Source: an uncultured Collinsella sp.
GTDB taxonomy: Bacteria > Actinomycetota > Coriobacteriia > Coriobacteriales > Coriobacteriaceae
Assembly: GCA_902478995.1 (NCBI GenBank)
Contig: CABSNF010000085.1
Coordinates: 1 to 7,871, forward strand
Reading direction: 5' to 3'
Length of the DNA stretch: 7,871 nt
Shown here: one piece after another, positions 1-5,247 of the stretch
Layout: each line of letters begins with the position of its first letter
Numbering within the stretch: position 1 is the stretch's first letter
Notes under the pieces: model-generated
Databases searched by the model: none
The model's input: only the letters and a program-made list of their open reading frames with translations
Told to the model about the DNA's origin: nothing
Program-made: the position numbers and the translations under genes

Positions 1-86
1 ACGAGCGGTCCCGCCTGCTCCAGCAAAAACGTGCCAACATGCACCTGGTAGGGGCGTGCGGTGTCGATATCGATGGTAATCGCCAT
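1..86 (-). CDS. aroB: 3-dehydroquinate synthase, N-terminal fragment (partial)
   Basis: Only the first 28 codons are inside the window; the gene continues past base 1. The ATG is at 86-84, preceded by an AAAGGA ribosome-binding site (101-96) nine bases upstream. The peptide opens MAITIDIDTARPYQ and continues with a VHVG...LLEQAG stretch. This matches the usual start of AroB, in which a short beta strand ends in a 'Y-x-V-x-VG' motif followed by a helix. AroB converts DAHP to 3-dehydroquinate, the second shikimate step, using NAD+ and a divalent metal in the cytoplasm. It lies 36 bp downstream of tyrA and on the same strand, in an operon starting with aroF, which supports the call. No catalytic residue is visible, so identity rests on the N-terminal motif and context. 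Confidence 0.75.
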   Translation of the reverse strand, partial: MAITIDIDTARPYQVHVGTFLLEQAGPL

Positions 87-122
87 AAGCTTCGGTCCTT
101 TCGACCTGGCGTGATGGGTGGT

Positions 123-1037
123 CTAGTGGGAGGCCTCGTCGTCGAGTGCGCGCTTGATGCGGTCGCCCTCGGCAAGGAGATTCTCCAGATAGCGCTGGTC
201 GCGGTCCTTGAGCGCACGGCTGTAGGCGCCGAGCGACTCGATCAGGTGGTCGATCTCGAAGGCAAGCGCGTCGGCGTCGTCGATCATGAGCTCGGACCAC
301 ATTTGCGGGTTGAGGTGCGCCACGCGGGTGAGATCGCGGTAGCTACCGGCCGAAAAGCCGTGGTGGACCTGGGCGGTCGGACTCTTTACGTAGGCGTTGG
401 ATACCACGTGCGCAAGCTGGCTCGTGAAGGCGATGACGCGGTCGTGCTCGGCGGCGCTGGTCACGCTGAACTTGCCAAAGCCCAAGGGGCGCACCATCTC
501 GCGCACCTGGCCCAAAAGCTCCAGCTTGAGCGCATCGTCCACCGCGGGTGGCACGAGCACGAGCGGGGCGCCCTGGAACAGGTCGGCGCGGGAGTGCGCA
601 TAGCCCGAGTACTGCGTGCCCGCCATGGGGTGAGCGCCCACAAAGTAAAAGCCGTGCTCGCGGGCAAGCTCAAAGGCGCGCTCGCACACGATGCCCTTGA
701 CGCCCACGGTGTCGATCACCACGGGACCCATGATGGCGTCGGTGTCGGTGGCGTCGGCGAGCGCCTGGGCGTGTGCCTCGAGCCACTCGATGCATGCCTC
801 GGGATAGCAGGCAAGGACGATGATGTCGCATTCGCCGAGTGTCTTGTCGTTGAGCTCTCCGACGACAGTGCCCGTGCTGGCGGCCGTCATGACATCGTCA
901 TCGGGGTCCCAGGCCAGCACGCGGACGCCCGCCTGCGCATAGCCGCGGGCAAAGCTGCCGCCGATGAGGCCAAGGCCGACGATGCCGGCGCACTTAGGGC
1001 CGCCCTGGTTAACACGCGCGTTTCTCACCGTACCCAT
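123..1037 (-). CDS. tyrA: Prephenate dehydrogenase
   Basis: A protein of 304 residues that oxidatively decarboxylates prephenate to 4-hydroxyphenylpyruvate, the committed step to tyrosine, in the cytoplasm. The Rossmann dinucleotide loop GLGLIGGS is at 21-28. The second strand ends in an acidic residue (AWD, D44), which in this family favours NAD+ over NADP+. HPMAG at 136-140 carries the conserved substrate-side histidine. The helical C-terminal half has the family block EHDR...TSQLAH at 197-210. There is no fused chorismate mutase and no C-terminal ACT domain; the length fits the monofunctional short TyrA form. The ATG at 1037 is preceded by GGAG, which overlaps the last codons of aroF; the intergenic gap is 3 bp, so the two are probably translationally coupled. 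Feedback control is more likely to act on the AroF upstream than here (inference). Confidence 0.95.
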   Translation of the reverse strand: MGTVRNARVNQGGPKCAGIVGLGLIGGSFARGYAQAGVRVLAWDPDDDVMTAASTGTVVGELNDKTLGECDIIVLACYPEACIEWLEAHAQALADATDTDAIMGPVVIDTVGVKGIVCERAFELAREHGFYFVGAHPMAGTQYSGYAHSRADLFQGAPLVLVPPAVDDALKLELLGQVREMVRPLGFGKFSVTSAAEHDRVIAFTSQLAHVVSNAYVKSPTAQVHHGFSAGSYRDLTRVAHLNPQMWSELMIDDADALAFEIDHLIESLGAYSRALKDRDQRYLENLLAEGDRIKRALDDEASH

Positions 1038-1040
1038 GGG

Positions 1041-2063
1041 TTACTCCATGGTCTCTTGGCAGACGACCTCGCGGATGGCGCGGATGCGGCGCATGGTGTC
1101 GTCGAACTGATCGGGGGTGAGGGCCTGGGCGCCGTCGGACCAGGCGCGGCTCGGCTCGTCGTGGACCTCGATTTCCAGGCCGTTGGCACCGCAGGCGGTC
1201 GCGGCGAGCGCCATGGGCTCGACGTAGCGGGTGTAGCCGGTGGCGTGGCTGGGGTCGGCAACGACAGGCAGGTGTGACAGGTGGTGCAGCACCGGCACGG
1301 CGTTGAGATCGAAGGTGTTACGGGTGCGGGTCTCGAAGGTGCGGATGCCGCGCTCGCACAGGATGACGTTGTCGTTGCCCTCGCTCATGATGTACTCGGC
1401 GGCCATAAGCAGCTCGTCGATCGTGCCGGACATACCGCGCTTGAGCAGAATCGGGGTTTGGGTCTTGCCGACCTCCTTGAGCAGGGGGAAGTTCTGGGCG
1501 TTGCGGGCGCCGATCTGCATGACGTCGATCTTCTTGTCCAAGAAGACCTGCACGTCGCGTGGGTCCATGATCTCGGTGACGATCGGCATGTCGAGCTCAG
1601 CAGACGCCTCGCACAGCAGGTCCAGACCGGCGGGGCCCATGCCCTGGTAGGCGTAGGGGGAGGTGCGGGGCTTGTAGGCGCCACCGCGCAGCATCGTGGC
1701 GCCGGCGGCCTTCACGCGGCGTGCGATGCGGATGAGGTTCTCGCCCTCGACGGAGCAGGGACCGGCGATGACCTGGAACTGGTCGCCGCCGATCTTGACG
1801 CCGTGACCGCAGTCGATGACGGAGTCCTCGGGGTGGAACTTGCGGTTGGCGCGCTTGAACGGCTCGGAGACGCGCTGCACGCGCTCGACGACATCCATGG
1901 ACTCGAGCAGGAACGGGTCGATCTTGGTCGTATCGCCCACCAGGCCGATAATCGTCTCGTTCTCGCCGCGCGAGACGTCGGTCTTCAGGCCTTTTTTCTC
2001 AATCCAGCTGACGATATGGCTGACGGCCTCGTCGCTGGCGCTCTGCTTTAGAATTGCAATCAT
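1041..2063 (-). CDS. aroF: 3-deoxy-7-phosphoheptulonate (DAHP) synthase, type I-beta with N-terminal regulatory-type domain
   Basis: A protein of 340 residues that condenses phosphoenolpyruvate with erythrose 4-phosphate to DAHP, the entry to the shikimate pathway. Residues 1-70 form a small ferredoxin-like domain. In the Thermotoga enzyme of this type the same domain binds tyrosine and closes the active site. The catalytic barrel follows: GPCSVE at 101-106, RGGAYKPRTSPYAYQG at 126-141, KRG at 208-210 and ADPSHATG at 269-276. By family alignment the metal ligands are C103, H273, E299 and D310, all present. The ATG at 2063 has GAGAGG and GAGGTG ribosome-binding sequences upstream. It is the first large gene of aroF-tyrA-aroB. 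Tyrosine feedback is inferred from the domain and from tyrA being next door; other aromatic effectors are possible. Confidence 0.96.
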   Translation of the reverse strand: MIAILKQSASDEAVSHIVSWIEKKGLKTDVSRGENETIIGLVGDTTKIDPFLLESMDVVERVQRVSEPFKRANRKFHPEDSVIDCGHGVKIGGDQFQVIAGPCSVEGENLIRIARRVKAAGATMLRGGAYKPRTSPYAYQGMGPAGLDLLCEASAELDMPIVTEIMDPRDVQVFLDKKIDVMQIGARNAQNFPLLKEVGKTQTPILLKRGMSGTIDELLMAAEYIMSEGNDNVILCERGIRTFETRTRNTFDLNAVPVLHHLSHLPVVADPSHATGYTRYVEPMALAATACGANGLEIEVHDEPSRAWSDGAQALTPDQFDDTMRRIRAIREVVCQETME

Positions 2064-2073
2064 GGTGTGCCTC

Positions 2074-2136
2074 TCACCTCGATGGATAACTTTTGCAAAA
2101 ACGGCCCGTATTGCGAGCCATGTATATATGGTGCAT
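2074..2136 (-). CDS. Candidate leader peptide upstream of aroF (20 codons)
   Basis: A small ORF reading MHHIYMARNTGRFCKSYPSR begins at ATG 2136 and ends with TGA at 2076-2074. The stop lies inside the GAGGTGAGAGG sequence that serves as the aroF ribosome-binding region, ten bases before the aroF ATG. A -10-like TAGTAT sits only eight bases upstream, so a transcript from it would begin at or just before the ATG and be read leaderless. Leaderless initiation is common in Actinomycetota. The peptide has Tyr codons at positions 5 and 17 and one Phe codon at 13, but no run of aromatic codons and no Trp. I see no convincing terminator and antiterminator pair, so translational coupling is as likely as classical attenuation. 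The ORF could also be chance. An internal ATG at codon 6 is an alternative start. Confidence 0.4.
   Translation of the reverse strand: MHHIYMARNTGRFCKSYPSR
2118..2131. repeat. Near-palindrome within the aroF leader
   Basis: CCATGTATATATGG matches its own reverse complement at 12 of 14 positions, centred at 2124/2125. It lies 5 to 20 bases downstream of the predicted aroF transcription start, a usual place for a repressor operator, and it also encodes codons 3-7 of the candidate leader peptide. It may equally be a chance AT-rich palindrome. No regulator is identified. Confidence 0.25.
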
Positions 2137-2144
2137 GAGAGTTT

Positions 2145-2174
2145 ATACTATCCGACTCGCTTTTGCCTTCTAAA
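2145..2174 (-). promoter_or_regulatory. Probable promoter of the aroF-tyrA-aroB operon
   Basis: On the minus strand a -35-like TTTAGA (2174-2169; four of six consensus bases) is followed after 18 bases by TAGTAT (2150-2145; fits TAnnnT). The expected start site is near 2138, one or two bases before the upstream ORF. An overlapping TATAAA (2147-2142) is an alternative -10. The -35 is weak, so an activator or a different exact position is possible. Confidence 0.5.
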
Positions 2175-2226
2175 GTGGGCCGTTGCGCCGCGTCTTCCTC
2201 GGAATTGCAAAGCTTTTTCTTTTATT

Positions 2227-2256
2227 TTGATAGCCCGTGGCGCACTTGGGTATAAT
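2227..2256 (+). promoter_or_regulatory. Sigma-70-type promoter of the tRNA-Arg gene
   Basis: TTGATA at 2227-2232 and a perfect TATAAT at 2251-2256 are separated by 18 bases. Transcription should start around 2263, about five bases before the mature tRNA 5' end. The upstream stretch 2211-2228 is T-rich and could act as an UP-like element. This is the strongest promoter in the window, as expected for a stable RNA. Confidence 0.85.
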
Positions 2257-2267
2257 GCCAGTCGTTC

Positions 2268-2344
2268 GCCCTATTAGCTCAGGGGATTAGAGCGTCTGCC
2301 TCCGGAGCAGAAGGCCGTTGGTTCGAATCCAACATGGGGCACCA
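2268..2344 (+). tRNA. tRNA-Arg (anticodon CCG)
   Basis: A full cloverleaf can be folded by eye. The 7-bp acceptor stem pairs GCCCTAT with ATGGGGC and has one G-U pair. The D stem is GCTC/GAGC. The anticodon stem TCTGC/GCAGA encloses the loop CTCCGGA, with CCG at positions 34-36. The variable loop has five bases. The T stem GTTGG/CCAAC encloses TTCGAAT. The discriminator is A and the CCA end is encoded (2342-2344). It reads the arginine codon CGG. The gene is flanked by its own promoter and terminator. No integrase or duplicated 3' end suggests use as an integration site here. Confidence 0.97.
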
Positions 2345-2355
2345 TCGAACGTAAG

Positions 2356-2392
2356 ACCGTCCGAACCTCGCATGGTCCGGGCGGTTTTTCTT
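2356..2392 (+). terminator. Intrinsic terminator after tRNA-Arg
   Basis: The arms at 2356-2366 and 2375-2385 form eight continuous pairs (one G-U), then an A-C mismatch and two more pairs, closing an eight-base loop. Five T residues (2385-2389) follow, then CTT. It ends about 30 bases before the preferred ATPase start codon, so it separates the tRNA from the ATPase unless there is read-through. Confidence 0.88.
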
Positions 2393-2420
2393 ATACCGAC
2401 GCGACGTGATGGGACGTGGT

Positions 2421-5144
2421 ATGGCAGCAACGGATATCGAGCGCGGACTCTCAACCGCCGAGGTCGAGGAGCGCATCGCCGCCGGTAAGATCAACCGCAA
2501 CATGGAGCTCAAGACCAAGTCGGTCAAAGAGCTCATCATCGAGAACCTCTGCACGCTGTTCAATTTGATCAACGTGATCTTGGCGTTCCTGGTCATTTTG
2601 ACCGGTTCGTTTAAGAATCTGACGTTCCTGTTCGTGGTGTTCCTCAATACCGCTATTGGCGTCATCCAGTCCATGCGTTCCAAGAAGATGGTCGATAAGC
2701 TCACGCTGCTGACCTCCAAGAAGGCCATCGCGGTGCGCGACGGCGCCGAGGTGGAGCTCGACCTGGACCAGATCGTGCTCGACGACATCATCCGCCTGGG
2801 GCGCGGCGACCAGATTCCCGCTGATGCCGTGGTGGTTTCGGGCGAGGCGCTCGTGAACGAGAGCTTGCTGACGGGCGAGAGCGACCTTATCAAGAAACAG
2901 CCCGGTTCCGAGCTCATGAGCGGCAGCTTTATCGACTCGGGCCTGTTGCGCGCCCGCGTGATCCATGTCGGCGCCGACAACTACGTGGCTAAGATCAATA
3001 ACGAGGCCAAATACGTCAAAAAGGTCAATTCCGAGATCATGAACGCGCTTAACGCCATCGTGCGCTTTGCGAGCATCATCATGATCCCGCTCGGTTTGGC
3101 GTTGTTTGCCTCGAGTGTGAGCGAGCTGTGGGATGCCGCGGGAACCCCGGGCGATAGCGCGCTTTCGTGGTGCTTCTCCGAGCTGTTTGCTGGTCATGTG
3201 CCTTCGTCGGCGCTGCTGTCCACGGTGGGCGCCCTGCTGGGCATGATCCCGCAAGGCCTGGTGTTGCTGACCTCGTCGGTGCTCGCCATCGCCACGGTGC
3301 GTCTGGCCCGCCGCAAGGTGCTGGCGCAGCAGCTCTACTGCATCGAGACGCTCGCTCGTGTCGACGTGCTGTGCCTGGACAAGACGGGCACCATCACGTC
3401 GGGTCGCATGGAGGTCGAGGGCACGTATCCGCTGCCGGTTGAGGGCGTGAGCCTAGGCGCCGGCTCGGACGAGGCGGCTGTTCCCGTCGATACCACGGTG
3501 CTCGATTTTGCGCTGGCTAACGTCGCGCGTGCGACTTCGGCCGATGCCAACGAGACCTGCCAGGCGCTGCTCAACTATTACGCCGATCGCCCGGTCGAGG
3601 TGTCCGAGCCGCTGTCGGTCATTCCATTCTCGTCGTCTAAAAAATGGAGCGGCGCTTCTTTTGCGCAGGGCTCCTATGTGATGGGTGCCGCGCAGTTTGT
3701 GCTTTCGGAGCGTGTGTTTTCGCAGGTCGAGAACCGTGTCGCCGAGCTTGCCGATACCTGCCGCGTGCTCGTGGTGGCGCGCGTGGACGGCTTTACGCCC
3801 GATGGCGATATGGTGGGCGAGGCCGAGCCCGTGGGCTTTGTGACCATCCGCGACGAGATTCGTACCTCGGCGGCCGAGACCATCGGCTACTTTAACGAGC
3901 AGGGCGTGACCCTCAACGTGATTAGTGGTGATGACCCGCGTACGGTGTCGTCGATCGCGCGCGTGGTGGGCGTGCCGGGGGCGGACGCTTATGTGGACGC
4001 CACGACGCTCGATACACCGGCCAAGCTCGATGCCGCAGTGGACCGCTACCATGTCTTTGGTCGTGTGACCCCGCAGCAGAAGCGCGAGCTCGTGCAGGCG
4101 CTCAAGCGCCGCGAGCACACCGTGGCCATGACGGGCGACGGCGTCAACGACGTGCTGGCGCTCAAGGAGGCCGACTGCTCCGTGGCCATGGATGCCGGTT
4201 CCGATGCCGCGCGCAACGTGGCCGAGATCGTACTCGTCGACAACGACTTTGCCTCGATGCCCGCCGTGGTGGCCGAGGGCCGTCGCTCCATCAACAACCT
4301 GCAGCGTTCGGCGTCGCTGTTCCTGACCAAGACGCTGTTCTCGATGGGCCTGGCGGCGCTGTGCATCGCGCTGCCGCCGTACCCCTTCGAGCCCATCCAG
4401 ACGACGCTCATTAACTTCTTCTGCATCGGCGCGCCGGGCTTTGTGTTGGGCCTGGAGCCCAACAATGCTCGCGTGAAGGGTGCGTTTTTGACTAACGTAC
4501 TCAAGCGTGCACTGCCGGCGTCGATTGCGGTCATTTTGGCTGCGGCGCTCGATATCTTTGTGGCGCGCGTGTTTGGCTTTAGCCAGCTCACACTGTCTAC
4601 GATGTGCCTGCTTACGTCGTGTGCGGCGAGCGTCAGCCTGATCTGGCGCATCTCGCAGCCTCTCACGCCCTTACGTGTGGTGCTTTTTGTGTTTGTAGTC
4701 GCCGGCATCCTGGTGGGCGTTATCGGATTCCCGGAGCTGCTGTCCATTGCCAACCTGTCGATGGGCCAGATGGTTATCTTGGCTGTCATCGTGGTCTTTA
4801 CCTGCTCGGTGTTCTTTAAGCTTGCCACGATGATGGATTCGCTCAAGCCGCGTCGTCGTCATGCCGCAACTGGTTTTGGCCGCGGCGTGCGCGTCCGTCT
4901 GGGTCGCGGTGGCGGCAAGGTGAGCTCGACGGGTTCGACGGCCGAGCGTTTTGCCAAGCGCGTCGCCGCCGACATGGCGCAGCGCCGCGAAGATCGCACC
5001 GCTCGCGAGGCCGAGGCCCGCGCACTCGAGGGCGTGGCCCAGGCCCAGCCCAAGAAAAAGAAGAGTACCGGAGCCAAGCGCTCTCGCGTGACCAAGTCCG
5101 CCCAAGGCATCAAAGTCTCGATGCCAAGCAAAAAGAAGAAGTAG
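2421..5144 (+). CDS. Cation-translocating P-type ATPase, CtpE-like (putative Ca2+ transporter)
   Basis: A membrane pump of 907 residues with the complete P-type core. The actuator motif TGES is at 151-154, DKTGTIT begins at the phosphorylated Asp320, and TGDGVND is at 571-577. There are four hydrophobic segments before the large cytoplasmic domain and six after it, giving ten helices. The helix-6 region reads INFFCIGAPGFVLGLEPN, which resembles actinobacterial CtpE and related Firmicute pumps implicated in Ca2+ uptake; substrate assignment is inference. Two departures stand out. Helix 4 has PQGL (277-280) where PEGL is usual, and the nucleotide-domain GAPE-type motif reads GAAQ. After helix 10 (about residue 804) comes a roughly 100-residue basic tail with about 30 Lys/Arg, ending in KKKK. 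ATG 2421 is preferred because GGGA precedes it; GTG 2406 and ATG 2409 in the same frame lack such a site. Confidence 0.93.
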   Translation: MAATDIERGLSTAEVEERIAAGKINRNMELKTKSVKELIIENLCTLFNLINVILAFLVILTGSFKNLTFLFVVFLNTAIGVIQSMRSKKMVDKLTLLTSKKAIAVRDGAEVELDLDQIVLDDIIRLGRGDQIPADAVVVSGEALVNESLLTGESDLIKKQPGSELMSGSFIDSGLLRARVIHVGADNYVAKINNEAKYVKKVNSEIMNALNAIVRFASIIMIPLGLALFASSVSELWDAAGTPGDSALSWCFSELFAGHVPSSALLSTVGALLGMIPQGLVLLTSSVLAIATVRLARRKVLAQQLYCIETLARVDVLCLDKTGTITSGRMEVEGTYPLPVEGVSLGAGSDEAAVPVDTTVLDFALANVARATSADANETCQALLNYYADRPVEVSEPLSVIPFSSSKKWSGASFAQGSYVMGAAQFVLSERVFSQVENRVAELADTCRVLVVARVDGFTPDGDMVGEAEPVGFVTIRDEIRTSAAETIGYFNEQGVTLNVISGDDPRTVSSIARVVGVPGADAYVDATTLDTPAKLDAAVDRYHVFGRVTPQQKRELVQALKRREHTVAMTGDGVNDVLALKEADCSVAMDAGSDAARNVAEIVLVDNDFASMPAVVAEGRRSINNLQRSASLFLTKTLFSMGLAALCIALPPYPFEPIQTTLINFFCIGAPGFVLGLEPNNARVKGAFLTNVLKRALPASIAVILAAALDIFVARVFGFSQLTLSTMCLLTSCAASVSLIWRISQPLTPLRVVLFVFVVAGILVGVIGFPELLSIANLSMGQMVILAVIVVFTCSVFFKLATMMDSLKPRRRHAATGFGRGVRVRLGRGGGKVSSTGSTAERFAKRVAADMAQRREDRTAREAEARALEGVAQAQPKKKKSTGAKRSRVTKSAQGIKVSMPSKKKK

Positions 5145-5150
5145 CTACGT

Positions 5151-5202
5151 GCCCTGGCGATGTTGAATTGGTGCCTTGTTCCTGTGGGGCCGTGGCGATG
5201 TT
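5151..5202. repeat. Pair of direct repeats upstream of the zinc-ribbon gene
   Basis: GCCCTGGCGATGTT (5151-5164) and GCCGTGGCGATGTT (5189-5202) match at 13 of 14 bases, with starts 38 bp apart. The second copy runs into the extended -10 element of the next gene. The 5145-5247 gap otherwise holds no gene and no clear terminator for the ATPase. The repeat could bind a regulator or be a chance duplication. Confidence 0.4.
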
Positions 5203-5207
5203 ATGCT
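5199..5207 (+). promoter_or_regulatory. Probable extended -10 promoter of the zinc-ribbon gene
   Basis: TG at 5199-5200, one base, then TATGCT at 5202-5207 form an extended -10 element. No good -35 is present at 16-18 bases; TTGTTC at 5176-5181 would need a 20-base spacer. Transcription would start near 5214, giving a 5' leader of about 34 bases. Confidence 0.45.
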
Positions 5208-5247
5208 CTAACCTCGATTGTTTGAATTGCTTCGAAAAGAGGATGCC

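Noticed and set aside
39..1277. Plus-strand open frame of 412 codons opposite tyrA and the end of aroF
   Set aside because: It is antisense to two clearly conserved enzymes. Its Val/Gly/His-rich composition is what GC-rich genes give when read on the opposite strand, and it has no family motif.
1281..2051. Plus-strand open frame of 256 codons opposite aroF
   Set aside because: Same shadow effect: low-complexity Gly/Val/Asp/His composition opposite the DAHP synthase.
2074..2136. Classical terminator/antiterminator attenuator in the aroF leader
   Set aside because: The only U-rich stretch follows a short, loop-strained ACGGGCCGT hairpin. I could not draw two competing stable stems.
2268..2344. 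tRNA-Arg as an integration site of a mobile element
   Set aside because: No integrase, no second copy of the tRNA 3' end and no change in base composition downstream; the neighbouring genes look native.
2279..2980. Minus-strand frame starting in the ATPase and ending in the tRNA, with a SNQRPS...EADALIP end
   Set aside because: That ending is a familiar artefact of translating the reverse strand of a tRNA gene; the rest is antisense to the ATPase.
2451..4118. Long minus-strand frames opposite the ATPase (2451-3254 and 3453-4118)
   Set aside because: Antisense shadows with His/Arg/Ala-rich composition, opposite conserved P-type motifs.
5218..5247. Upstream TTG start for the zinc-ribbon protein
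   Set aside because: There is no ribosome-binding site before TTG 5218, and the added residues precede a zinc ribbon that normally sits at the extreme N-terminus. GTG 5248 has AGAGGA directly upstream.
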